This document shows positions 13,881 through 25,079 of a DNA stretch of 64,000 nucleotides, piece after piece (within the stretch, counting starts at the first letter, position 1; every line of letters begins with the position of its first letter). Where the stretch lies: NCBI GenBank assembly GCA_028564705.1, contig JAPXFQ010001297.1, positions 496,001 to 560,000 of the forward strand. Reading direction: 5' to 3'. The notes beneath the pieces were generated by a model. The model saw only the letters and a list, made by a program, of their open reading frames with translations, was not told where the DNA came from and did no database searches. This stretch comes from Apricaphanius iberus. Lineage: Eukaryota > Chordata > Actinopteri > Cyprinodontiformes > Aphaniidae. Made by a program: the position numbers and the translations under genes.

Positions 13881-15990
13881 TGTTCATATTGGGAATTGTG
13901 TGTTTTGGGTAATTTTTTTATTCGTTTTCTGCTACTCATAGAAAAATAAGTAGGGCGGGGGAGATTTTTTAGTTTCATTTAACAAAATAACTTTCTGCCA
14001 AATGTGTGCTGTGTCCCCTCATGGTTTGAGACAAACTCAAATGGAACGTCTTTCAACAATGCCTTTCTTTTTTTGCTCTTTTCCATAAAGTTGGAGTCTA
14101 CAACTTAAAGGTTATCCTGTCAACAGATTATTCCTCATGTGTTGTATATATTTGCAGCTCCTCCAGTGCTACCATGGAGCGCACGTTTTTTTTTTTTTCC
14201 CATTCATAAATTTGAAAAGGATGCAGAGTCTATAAATACAGCCCACTTCCAGCCACTCATTTTTCTCCTTGCTGCTACTGGCCGGGGTGGGCAACAGAAG
14301 ACAATCTCCAACCATCTTCCTTTGCTGGCAGAGGAAGGCCTGAGTTTCTGTGAGAAACTTGCTCTAAAGGAACCCAAAGACCATTTCAGGTGAATCTTAA
14401 ACATTGATAAACAAAGACTTTGTTTATCACCAGAGCCCGATGAAACCCCCTCTGAGTTTTAGACTGCCGACCGCTGAGAAACAAAGCAAGAGCCACATGT
14501 GGTGGGGGACCTAAACCACCCAGAATCTGTATTCAGCCACTGCCAAAGAGCTGATGCGAAGAATTGTTGTGCTGGAAAGCTGCCAAAAAAGTACATTTAT
14601 TGATCCAAAGAATGTTTTAATTTTCCTTACATTGTTTTATGGTTTACACAAAAAAATCAAATGTGCTAAATTAGTTAAAACTAATTACAATTGATAAACT
14701 ATGTTAGCTTTCATTTTAGTATCTTCAAATCAAGCCCTGGGTTCTTAGAGCATTGACAAAGACATGGAACTCACAGTGGTTTAAATACACAAGAAAGGTA
14801 ATCAGGAAGACAATCAGGGAAACTCTGGACAGCTCGGGACAATCACGGCAAGGGAACTGCATTTGGTATCCTGTTTTTGAAAAAATTTAGCAATGTTGAC
14901 AAGTCAACCTATTTGAACTTGATTTGGGGTTCAGGGTCTTGTCTGAATATGCTTTGACATTAAGTGGCAGAAGCTGAATATAATCTGGGAACTTCTTAGT
15001 AGTTGGTTATAACGGTGTTGACGATTTTAATTCCCATATTAGCTTTACGTAGGACCCAAATGAGACTCCACTTTAAACCGGCATCCAAAATATGTGCAAA
15101 ATTGTATATCATGCTGAAAATTTTAGAAAGGACTGCGAGTGGTTGTACAGTCTAATTTGTTTGCATTATTACAAAGAAACCAATCATAATGTTCAACTCT
15201 TGACACAAATAGTGATCAGCATCTACAGCTACCTGTGATTTTGGCTTTGTTGAGTCAGTTGTGTCTGTCTGGTTCTGGTCCAGTCCATTACCAGCCTAAA
15301 TGACTAATTAATGGTCCAGGGACAGCTGACACCAGCTCCTCAAGATCTGTTTACACCCCCGTCCATTCCACAGTTCTTCTTCTTAACTTCTGCCTTCACC
15401 CCTGTTCTCTCCCCCCACCTTCTCCTCATTTCTTATTCATTTGGCGATGGCATACTGTTCGGGGCGCAGGTCTGCCGACAGACAGATGGAGAGATTGAAG
15501 GGTAGGTGAAGCAGACTGTAGAGGTGTGCTCTGCATTTGATATAGGAGGAAGGTGGGTCATATATCACTATCTTTACTGAAGGAGGGATAGACTAACACT
15601 GATCTTCACCTTCTTACACACCCAACACTTCTTTCTCAAGACTGTAATGGAAGGTCTGATGGATCTCATTATGATTACAATGTACAGTTCACAGTTACTA
15701 CAGTGTTTTGAGACTGCAGAAGCCTTCTTATCTATAGGTAATCAAGTTCACCAGGAATAATTGGGATCACTGTTGAGTAATTTTAATCACTTTTGTACAC
15801 AAAATGGTTGTTGATCCCATTCACTAAATCTTTTATGCTAAGTTAAGCAAATGGACTGCTGCCAGATGAGGACAATGACTGGGCTGGTCACAAAATGCTT
15901 TTTTTCTCACTTAGCTAATTCTGAGGAATATGGCAACCAATAAAAATGTACCTATGGGTGGAATATACCTTTAAATACATTTAGATAGTT
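13881..15990. other. Intergenic DNA, no supported gene
   Basis: Slightly GC-richer patches at 14220-14400 and 15290-15510 give short ORFs, but neither shows a recognisable domain. No convincing splice-bounded coding exon was found. Confidence 0.4.
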
Positions 15991-15994
15991 TGGA

Positions 15995-16680
15995 CACACA
16001 AAATTTCACCAGAGAGGCGTGCTGACCAGATGCCCAAGCCAACTCAACTGGCTCCTTTTGATGTGGAGGAGCAGCGGCTCTACTCCGACCCCCTCCTTGA
16101 TGACCAACCTTATCACCCTATCTCTAAGGAAGAACCCAGACACCCTGCAGAGGAAACTCATTTCAGAAGCTTTTATCCGTGATCCCCTTCTTTCAATCAC
16201 TACCTAAAGTTTGTCACCATAGATAAGGGTAGGAACATAGACCGACTGGTAAATCAAGAGCTTCGCCTTTCGGCTCAGCTGTCTCTTCACCAAAACAGAC
16301 CGTTACAGCACCTGCGTAACTGCTGACGCCCTACCAATCCGCCTATCGAACGCCTTCTCCAAGTCCATAAAACACATGTAGACCGGTTGGGTGACCTCCC
16401 CAGAATCCTCCAGGACCCTGCTGAGGGTGTAGAGCTGGTCCAGTGTTCGACAGCCAGGCAGAAGATCTCATTGTTCCTCCTGAGTCTGAGGTCCAACTAT
16501 CTGTTGGTCCCTCCTCTCCAGAACCCTCGAATTGACCTTACCAGTGAGGCTCAGAAGTGTGACTGTAGTTGGAACACACTCTGTGGTTCCCCTTTTTAAA
16601 CAGGGGGACCACCACCCCGGTCAATCCAAGAGAACTGCCCCCGATGTCCAATATTGCAGAGCTGCGTTAACCAACACAGC
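15995..16680 (-). mobile_element. LINE reverse transcriptase fragment, internally deleted
   Basis: Translating the minus strand across several frames gives, in order: a finger-region motif like GGGPPV-KGEPQ (near 16610-16570), a decayed GFRPGRGT-like block, VYMCFMDLEKAFDR (RT motif A, near 16380-16340), then directly RRIGRASAVT, VKRQLSRKAKLLIYQSVYVPTLIYG, and the C-terminal GVEPLLLHIKRSQLSWLGHLV (near 16050-16010). The catalytic YADD/FADD motif and the segment around it are missing between motif A and the RRIG block, and several frameshifts and stops occur. A dead teleost non-LTR retrotransposon; family not assigned. Confidence 0.8.
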
Positions 16681-17750
16681 CCTCAATTAATCTAATAAGC
16701 ATTCACATAATCAAATTTAATATAACTTATTATATGTTTGTGTTGCAACTATATGTCTCCTCTAATTTAGTATTAGAGCAACTCTGAGAGAACTGAGGAT
16801 TTCAGATGGAAAGGAAACTTGATTCACAATGTCATTACCATCCAGGTAACTCACATAAAAGTGTACGGATACACACGCATACACCAGAGTTATCACTGTA
16901 GTCAGGAGATAGGGTTGAGTAGCCTGAGGTAAATCAATTTTCAGATTCACTGTCAAATTGAAGGCCCCGCTGAGGGCACTGTGACAATATCAGCAGCAGC
17001 TAGTGTAAAGCAGCCGTCTCTAAATCAGCTCTCTGTGCAGGGAGATAGAGCCACCGTCCATCAAGGTGGTTCAGGGATCCTGCGAAGAGAAGAGCATGAC
17101 TGAGTTGGTGTCCTTGTTTGTCTGGAGAAACAAATATTGACATTAATATAGCTCTTTCGGCTTATCAGGAACAACAGCAGTAGGGTCACTTTCCATTATT
17201 TTCACATATGTTGTCTTTCTGTATCTAAATCTTATGTTTTATATCTCAGCATGTGTCTATATTTACACTGCAACCGTGATCATTGATGTTCATTTGTTCT
17301 TGTGCTTTTAAAGATGACAAGAGGCTATATTTTATGGTTGCAAAAGTCCAATTGGGTAACCAGTTTGATATAGAAATATATTAACTGTAAACACAGAGTA
17401 TAAATATAAATTCTCATCTGTCTGTATTATTGTTTTTTTTTTTTTTGCAATGAAAGGGAATTAAACCAATTCCAGTTTTCTTGTAACAACCTAAATATTC
17501 TGCTCTAGTACATTCTATTCTCCAGTGCTTTTGAAAAAATATTAAATAGCCTTGAACTTACCCCATTTTGTCCCTTTTTAACTCTGACATTTGACTGATT
17601 TTATTGCAACAGATCAACACAAGTAGCACATAACTATGAAGTTAAATAAAAGACTCATATGTTTTTAATAGTTTTTTTTCCAACAAAATAAATATCAGAA
17701 AATTATGTCACGCTCCTATATACATAACCCTGGGTTGGACGTTTTAACAG
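16681..17750. other. Intergenic DNA, no supported gene
   Basis: No gene or defined repeat recognised. A poly-T run lies near 17431-17446. Confidence 0.4.
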
Positions 17751-17783
<33 letters not shown>

Positions 17784-17791
17784 CAAACAAA
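17751..17791 (+). repeat. (AATC)n microsatellite
   Basis: About nine to ten AATC units followed by AAAC units and then TTTATTTATGCAGTGCTGTT. In fish genomes this arrangement, read in reverse, is a typical 3' tail of an interspersed retroelement. Confidence 0.85.
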
Positions 17792-18720
17792 CTTTATTTA
17801 TGCAGTGCTGTTCATACAAAAAAAGATGCAGTTCATAGTACTTTACACAATAAAAATTACCCGACACTATCCCCCCCAATATATTCACATTCATACGCCC
17901 CACCCCCCAATCCTATCCACATGTGCGGACACACTCAGGAGCAACATTGAAATAACATTAAAATATACAATAAAATTGACAATCAAATGGACACTGGGCT
18001 GAGTACAGATGACCTAGGTTAGATAAGGAAACACCATCAAGGGAGCCATCTGCACCAGCAACAGCAGATCGACAGCAACAGCCAAGGCTCTGACCAGGGG
18101 CGTCCAGAGGAGACAAGGTCGGGACCTCCAACTCCACCCAAGCACTACTTAGAGAGCACCCAGGCAGCCACAGCCAACCACCGCTCCCGAGGCCGAGAGC
18201 TCCCTCAGAGGAAACACTGGAAAAATGTGTCTATTTATTTGTATAAAATAACAGGAAAAGATGTTAAATACATAAGTCAATAAATCAGTCAATAAATACA
18301 ATAGATATATAAACTAATATATAAATAAATAAATAAATAAAGAAAGAAAGTTAAACTAAAAAGATAAATACAAGTTCAGGTAGTAAAGCACTGATCAATA
18401 AGGGCAATAAAAAAATTAAAGGCAAATAAATAGGCAATAAATAATAAGCATTTAGATGTAAGCTAAAAAGGCGAGTCTTGAGCCTGCTCTTATAAACATG
18501 AACGTTTTCTGTGGCGGTCTTTTCAGAGGTGAGGGCCATAACACTAGAAGGACGCCTCACAGTGGGTGTGTGTCTTGACTTTAGGGATGATGAGTAGACG
18601 GCTGCGAGAGGAGCACACAGACCACGAAGGTTCATAGGGTTATAGCATTTCAGAAAGATAAGAAGGCCCGAGACCATTAAGACACAAGTAAACCATTAAA
18701 GAAACCTTAAAATCAATCCT
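17792..18720 (-). repeat. Interspersed repeat, probable retroelement 3' region
   Basis: Continuous with the (AATC)n tail, so probably oriented on the minus strand. It contains dispersed-repeat-like text, including a segment at 18470-18690 of a kind often seen scattered in teleost genomes. An AAAT/AAAG microsatellite lies at 18318-18348. Assignment rests on recall of similar teleost repeats. No intact ORF. Confidence 0.45.
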
Positions 18721-20300
18721 ATCCTATCTACTTGGTCTTTACCAGCTACACATGAGGACGGTAAAAAGTTTTTTTTTTTTTTTTTTTATCATTCCGCTGT
18801 AGTTCTAGCTGACTCTCAGAGAGGCTTGTTGTCCTGAGTGAATGTGAGCTTCTGCCTGGGTCGCTTTCTTGTTAATGCTGAGAATATATTACATAAGGGA
18901 TAACTGTTTACCTAAAAATCGACATCTAAAGACAATTCATTCAATTTAGTTTAAAAGAGTCGGAATAAGAATAAGAATTGATTACAAATGAACGCCACAC
19001 CTTAGGTTATAATCTTTGAACAAAATAAAAAACCAAAAACTATTTTCATTCTACTTCCATTTCAGAAGTATGTGTTACATCGTATTATTCTGTGTGAGAA
19101 AATCCAACTGAGATATCTTAAATAAACTTAGTTTTTATTTAGTAACACAATGACAATCATAATTTTAAAAAAATGGTGGGACCTGGGTCAAAGTGGAACT
19201 TGTGGTTGGGAAGTTAAAGGCCACATACTGTATCTGCTCATGACTACATGCTGTGTTCTGCCGTCTCGAGCTTGCAATATTTCTGAACTATGGGATGCAT
19301 TTAACTATTTTCCCTTCGTCCTTCCCTTTTCATGCCAGTATAATACCCATATTATTTAATTTTGAGTGTCTTATTTTGCTGTTTGCTTTTAAACCAGATT
19401 GTTTTTTTTAATAAATGCAGTGTGGAACTAACCTGGGTTTTGAAAAGATCCATCTTTATCTTCCTTGTTGGTCCCTTCTGTAGCTGGGTATGAAAAAACA
19501 AAAACTATCAAACACATACATATGGAGTGCAATAGCTCTCAGGGTAGTTTTAACTCATTCAAAAGGTCTGCAAATAAAGTGCAATGTCTGCTCTGGATAC
19601 TGAACTGAAGTTAAAGCCACTATATAATTTTAACTTGGGTTTTAGTTGTCTTTCTTTTAAATAATATGCTCATATGCATGTATGCTTGATTATTTGAAGT
19701 AGTACTTACAATATTAAACACAGTCTGACTAACGATGAAGTTTAGTTTCACTCTGAGCAGATATCAAAAATAACAATCCTCCAATCTTGCATAGTATTCC
19801 AGATATAACGGCAGGAAGACTAAATGAAACCAAACTCAACTGCTCCTTATCCTGTTTCTTACAGCTCACCAGTTAAACAGCACTTTTAGGGCATTCTCCA
19901 AGCACTTCCACTAGGGCACTTTTAAATTTACACAAATAAACATATTATGATATAAATATGTTAATCAGAGGGGAAACACTGCCTGACGGTCCTCTCAGGA
20001 TCTTTTCCCCCTAGGCTAAATTGGTAAAATGAAATGTTGATTTGCTGAAACTGCATAGAATGACTTCTTTACAGGTAACAACATCTGAAAATAATTTCCA
20101 AAGGGAAAATATTATCTTCTGTTTACAAAACAGAATTTATTATTATTTTTTTTTTACTACTTCACTGTACCAAAAATTAACCATACCGAACTTGGATGTT
20201 TGGTGTACCGGTACACTCCTAAACAATAATGTACATTGCAAAACAAAACATTTTTGGCTCTTACAGAAGGGAAAAGAGAAGACAAGCACCAGTGTGCCTC
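18721..20300. other. Intergenic DNA upstream of the trophoblast glycoprotein-like gene
   Basis: Contains a T-run at 18770-18787. Near 20190-20222, TGTACCGGTACACTCCTAA resembles one end of a common fish hAT-like repeat, but no second end was found. No gene seen. Confidence 0.4.
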
Positions 20301-20439
20301 TGCTAGTAGGCTACTGTCCCATGTGGTGAGTGTGTGCGCCTTTCGCTCGTTCTGTGTGACAGGCGTCAAAAATACTGAAGGAGGGCAGATCAGCAGCCTT
20401 TCCACGCAGCCAAGCCACATGTCCACTGCTCAGACGCGC

Positions 20440-20585
20440 AAATAACCCAGGGAGAGATCGAGGTTACAATGGGTGGAGAGTTATTCATATCCTGATCGTT
20501 GGAGATCAGCGCCTCGCTTTCAGCGCAGACTGAGTCGACTTTACGTCATAATTTGAAGCTTTTAGACAAACAGTGAATTAAAAAA
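20440..20585 (+). promoter_or_regulatory. Putative promoter/5'UTR of the tpbg-family gene
   Basis: Base composition becomes CpG-richer just before the start codon. A CRE-like TTACGTCA lies at 20541-20548 and an AP-1-like TGAGTCG at 20531-20537. No TATA box is obvious. Promoter activity is inferred from position and composition only. Confidence 0.4.
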
Positions 20586-21650
20586 ATGCGGACAACTCGC
20601 GGCGCTGAACATTTAAGTTGTGTTTTCTCTTTTTGGAATCAGTGGGGATTGCATTACGTAGCGCTGCTGTGTTTGTTGCCTTTGCCAGTCAAGACAGATG
20701 ACACCTGCCCGTCCTCTTGCAGCTGTGCCAGGTACTCGGGGACTGTGACCTGCTTACCTGATGGGGCGCAAAACGATCTTCCTTCGGACATACCGACATG
20801 GACGTCCACTCTGATAGTTAAAGGTCGAAACATCTCAACTTTACCTCAAGGTGCGTTTACTGTCAACGGCACCGAGTTGGAAATGAGGACACTCTTGCTT
20901 TCTTACAATCGCATACGGACCATTGAGCCGTACGCTTTTGTGGGACTCCCCCGCTTACATCTGTTAGACCTGAGCCATAATCAGCTGGAGAGTATCTCAT
21001 CCAGGGCTTTCCATGGACTGCCGGAGCTGCGCTCTCTTTTTCTCAATTACTCTGTTTCTCCCGACGCCACAACGCAGCTTTCAGGTGCGCTCAGCGCGCA
21101 AAGTTTGCGTAACCTCCACAGACTGGAGCTGGCGGGGAATAGGCTAAAGTCTATCCCGATGGAAAGGTTAGATATCTATGACTTGCACTTGTTAGTACTC
21201 ATAAACAACTCAATTGAGAACATCGGAAGAGAAAGCATATCAATTTTGTCCCAGCAAAGACGTATTCGCGTCTTCTTGGCTTTAAATCCATTTCGATGCA
21301 ACTGTGAACTGGAGGTGTTTTACTACTGGTTAAAAAATTCATCGCAGTGTCAGGACGCTGAGCGGATCCTTTGCAGTGAGCCTGAAGCGCGGAGGGGGGT
21401 CCCCGTGGAAAAACTCCGAGGAGAGGACGTGGATTGTATGAACGAGAACCTGGAAGCAGTGTCATACGTGTTCCTCGGCATAGTTCTGGCTCTGATCGGA
21501 GTGGTGTTCCTCATGGTGCTGTATCTCAACCGGAGAGGCATCAAAAGGTGGCTCAATAACATCAGAGAAGCATGCAGGGACCAGATGGAGGTTTACCACT
21601 ACCGCTACGAGCAGGATTCAGACCCCAGGTTGGCCAACGTGGCCGTTTAG
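20586..21650 (+). CDS. tpbgl: Trophoblast glycoprotein (5T4)-like LRR membrane protein
   Basis: A complete single-exon gene of 354 residues. Order: N-terminal signal region with hydrophobic core (about 22-35); cysteine-rich LRR N-cap (Cys41, 45, 47, 56); leucine-rich repeats (about 74-210); LRR C-cap beginning NPFRCNC (Cys238, 240, 255, 263, 284); one transmembrane helix (about 292-314); short basic cytoplasmic tail ending YHYRYEQDSDPRLANVAV. N-glycosylation sequons occur at 82, 94, 154, 207 and 251. The tail and cap layout identify the TPBG family, cell-surface proteins best known as Wnt inhibitors and oncofoetal antigens. It is shorter than mammalian TPBG. The choice of tpbgl over a tpbg paralogue rests on linkage to coa4 and odorant receptors, recalled from human 11q13.4, and is less certain than the family. 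An AATAAA lies only about 25 bases after the stop, so the real 3' end may be further on. Confidence 0.88.
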   Translation: MRTTRGAEHLSCVFSFWNQWGLHYVALLCLLPLPVKTDDTCPSSCSCARYSGTVTCLPDGAQNDLPSDIPTWTSTLIVKGRNISTLPQGAFTVNGTELEMRTLLLSYNRIRTIEPYAFVGLPRLHLLDLSHNQLESISSRAFHGLPELRSLFLNYSVSPDATTQLSGALSAQSLRNLHRLELAGNRLKSIPMERLDIYDLHLLVLINNSIENIGRESISILSQQRRIRVFLALNPFRCNCELEVFYYWLKNSSQCQDAERILCSEPEARRGVPVEKLRGEDVDCMNENLEAVSYVFLGIVLALIGVVFLMVLYLNRRGIKRWLNNIREACRDQMEVYHYRYEQDSDPRLANVAV

Positions 21651-22175
21651 CTCACTGCAAGAGATAAAATTAAAATAAAAAGCAAGTAAAAATCAGCTCA
21701 GTGCTGCGGTGGAAATGGACACAAGAGATTTGATGAATCAAGAAGTTCGAAAATAAGGAGAGAAAGATAACAACCTTTAAGTCTTGGTTCTGGATTGAGA
21801 GCAAGAGACAATTACATCTAAATAGTTTAGAATATCATGGAAAGTTTAATCATTTGATTAACTAAATTTGAAAAGTGAAGCTTAAGTAATACATTAGTAC
21901 AGATATGCTTCAAGTTTATTTATTTTTTTTCAGGTTGTACAAATATCTAAAATTAATGAGGAAGATAGCTGAATTTTACAGCTGTCCACTCACTGGCACC
22001 TTGCAAATGAATGCCAAGCAACAAAAGTTCAGTGCTAAAAAAGCTGATCGGTCAGATAATTCTGTATTCAAGGATATTGTGAAAAAGTTAAGCGGAAGCA
22101 TACAGTCCATTAACAATGATGCACAACTAACAGGACAACAACATACAGATGTTTCCAGGCTTCAAAAGTGACCGT
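21651..22175. other. Gap between the tpbgl-like gene and its relic copy
   Basis: Partly 3'UTR. The ORF at 21905-22171 is not recognised. A weak resemblance of 21975-22010 to the N-cap codons of the upstream gene hints that the duplicated unit may begin here, but it is too faint to call. Confidence 0.35.
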
Positions 22176-22430
22176 TGCACTGTGCTGAAAACAAGAAGAC
22201 CATTTCCTATTGAAACTATCAGAAAGGATGGTGTGGATGTATGAACAACAACCTGGAGATAGCTTCATACATGCTAGTCAGCGGAGAACTAGCCAGAATA
22301 GGAGTGGTATTTTGCCGATGCTGTCTCATCTGTAGCTCTGTTACATCAGAGAGATGTACAGAACCAGATGAACCTTTAATACAACCACAGTGAGAGGGAC
22401 TCCCAGGTCTCTCCAGGCTGGTTAACCAGG
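22176..22430 (+). pseudogene. Decayed partial duplicate of the tpbgl-like gene
   Basis: The frame beginning at 22176 reads TRRPFPIETIRKDGVDV, aligning with ARRGVPVEKLRGEDVDC of the intact gene (residues 268-284). A frameshift follows, and the nucleotide text GTATGAACAACAACCTGGA then parallels GTATGAACGAGAACCTGGA upstream. Alignment continues through the membrane segment and the tail (ACCAGATG...GAGAGGGACTCCCAGGT versus ACCAGATGG...GAGCAGGATTCAGACCCCAGGT). Internal gaps destroy the frame. No convincing N-terminal half is visible. Either a tandem duplication or a truncated retrocopy would explain it; no poly-A tail is evident. Confidence 0.75.
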
Positions 22431-23970
22431 GCCAGTTGCAGGTTAAGAGGGACCCTAAGAAGAATTCAGTTTGAGGGGCCTAATTAAAAATGAGACCATT
22501 TTCTGTCACAGTATAACCGCATGTATTTATGTGCAGATTTCACATGTATAACAATATGTTATTTAGTGAGCTATGAGTTCCCTAAAGACACTGTCAGTCA
22601 GTTTGCATTTTTATTAACTAAATTGCATTTGGCCTAGTCTATTTTAAATGTGAACACTATAAATAGATTGTAGAGATTTGGTTATTTCTCTGATTTATCA
22701 ACTTCCTATTGCAGTAATATTCTATGTACAGTCACTCTGATTAAAGCACACGTTTATTTCTGCTGTGCTTACAAGACAATATTAAAACACCTATGGATTG
22801 TTGAGGTTTTTTGCAAGTAACTGCAATGAAACGTGATTCAGATCAGACATACAAAATAACTTTTATAACTCTATAAACTCCAGTAGAAGGATTAAATTAT
22901 GTCTACCAAACTATGAAAAGCTTTCTTGATTTTCCCTATTTTCTTTAGTTGTACACAAAGTTTTTTTTAATTAACATCTAAATAAAACTAACATGAATTC
23001 TTTAAAATCTTCAGTTTAGAAATCATGGGAATGAAGAAGTTAAATTATTTCTCCTCTTCTTGCTAAACTCAACATCAAGCAACAACAAACATCTTCTGAG
23101 ATGTGTACCTTGTGAGAACACCAGGGCGCTTTGGGCCCCCCTGCTGACCTAGGGCACCCTCACGCCTAAGGGAAGCTTTGTTCTTAAGATCAGGTTCTTG
23201 TGAAAAGACTGATGAGACAAGGCGTCAGGATTTAATAAAACCAGAATCAGAATTTTTAAAAAAATATATGAGAGAAAAAATGAGTCACTATATGTCAATG
23301 TCGCTTCTATATGCAGGACCAGACACTTAAATGACTGTACTGTTAATGCATCTTTTACAACAATAATGTAAAGTTCTTAGGATAAATGCCTGTTTTACAA
23401 AGAGGGCTAGATGAGATGGATTTTACACTCCAAAAAGCTGAAATAAAATAGCAGCTCAACCACTGTTATTCTTAGAATAGTAGTTTGCTTTAGGCTCATA
23501 GACCCTGCAGGAAGAACAAGATTATTCTGCTTTAGTGTAATTGGTGCAGCGAGTAGTGCAAGTTTTGATAAAAAGATGGCATAACAAGGCTGATAGTTAT
23601 TTGTTAGAGTCCCATTTTTGCTGTAAAAAGGACAGCAGCATATTGGTTTTAGTAATGCTTTCTTTGGAAACATGTCTATTATTTTATATAAGGTTAGTTT
23701 ATATTTAATGTAATGAAGTCAATAGAGAAAAGTATTAATTATAAATGTCACATTGGAAAAATTAACTTTATAGATAGCTGCGTCCATATCCGTCGTAAAG
23801 TATTACACTAAAAGTATGTTAACTTCTTTCCGCACCTTGATAAATGTTTCATGTTAATGAGTCATGTTTTATAAATGAGTTAAAACCAAGCTTAAGTGTT
23901 TATTACGATGCCACATCTCAATGTTGCTTCAACAACAAACAAAAGAACATGATAAAATAGCTTTAGTTTT
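22431..23970. other. Intergenic DNA, no supported gene
   Basis: AT-rich with no recognised gene. The minus-strand ORF at 23407-23673 has no familiar domain. Confidence 0.45.
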
Positions 23971-23974
23971 TTTT

Positions 23975-24080
23975 ACATATATAGTGCTTTGCTTAGGTAT
24001 TTACATCACTTCATCTTTTTCACATTGTTTCATGTTGCAACCAAAACCTTTGATACATTTTAATTGGAATGTGTCCAATA
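23975..24080 (+). mobile_element. Tc1/mariner 5'-end fragment
   Basis: The text TGCTTTGCTTAGGTATTTAC, then CTTTTTCACATTGTTTCATG and AACCTTTGATACATTTTAAT, matches from memory the 5' terminus of an abundant fish Tc1 family whose full copies begin with TTTGCAAAAGTATTC-type sequence. Only the terminus remains. Confidence 0.5.
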
Positions 24081-24592
24081 TAATGGTAAATGGCCTACAT
24101 TTGTATTACACTTTATCAGGTCCAAAGATTTCAAACCACTTTAAACTACACTCATTCACAAACTGATAGTGGTAAGCTACACTGCTGCCACAGTTGCCCT
24201 GGGGCAAACTGACAGAAGCTAGGCTGTCATATAATTGATGCCAATGGGCTCTCTGACCACAACCAGCAGCAATGGTGGAGTGTCTTGCCCATGAAGTGGA
24301 AAGGAAATCAAACATGGTTTTTAAATTAGATTAGTCAGAATTGCATTTAGAGCTACAGTTTATTTTTTGTATTTGGGGGGGGGGGGGTGGGAGTTGGGAT
24401 TGGAGTAGAGGATTCTAACAGGTTTTTTCCATAGATGTTATGCATTTAACTCTTGCTATGTGAATGGTTGGAGTTTGCTGATGGTGAAACTCTACATATG
24501 TTTGCTGTGTCCCTTATATGGCTTTTGGGGGAACAAAAATACAAGAATTACTTCTTTTAATTTTTATTCAAAGCAGGTTTTGTTTTTCCCTC
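24081..24592. other. Spacer with G-tract
   Basis: Contains a run of about 12 G at 24376-24387. No gene seen. Confidence 0.4.
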
Positions 24593-25079
24593 TCTTTCTA
24601 AATGGTCGAAATTGTTACATGCTCAAATTATAGGAGTATTGTAGACAGATTCTCTCACTTGGACAGGTGCCATAAAGATTAATATCTTTGTTGCTCCTCC
24701 TGAGTTACAATGCGCCTCTTGTCCTCTTGTCTGCTTCTCTGTGTAGATATTTTTTTGCCATTGATTTACACAAAGGTGCACTCTTGAGTGGATTTTTTAT
24801 TTAGGGATTTATTTGGAACAAAGGGGGCAGGATTTCTTTCTAAATGGTCGAAATTGTTACATGCTCAAATTATAGGAGTATTGTAGACAGATTCTCTCAC
24901 TTGGACAGGTGCCATAAAGATTAATATCTTTGTTGCTCCTCCTGAGTTACAATGCGCCTCTTGTCCTCTTGTCTGCTTCTCTGTGTAGATATTTTTTTGC
25001 CATTGATTTACACAAAGGTGCACTCTTGAGTGGATTTTTTATTTAGGGATTTATTTGGAACAAAGGGGGCAGGATTTCT
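24593..25079 (+). repeat. Perfect 242-bp tandem duplication
   Basis: Two adjacent units (24593-24834 and 24835-25076, with 3 further shared bases) that I read as identical base by base, including the internal T7 and T6 runs. The unit has no ORF of note. Identity implies a very recent duplication or an assembly artefact. Confidence 0.95.

Noticed and set aside
13617..13978. Overlapping ORFs on both strands
   Set aside because: All lie in a SINE fragment and its flanks.
20190..20222. Complete MITE upstream of the tpbgl-like gene
   Set aside because: Only one end-like motif (GTACCGGTACACTCCTAA) is present.
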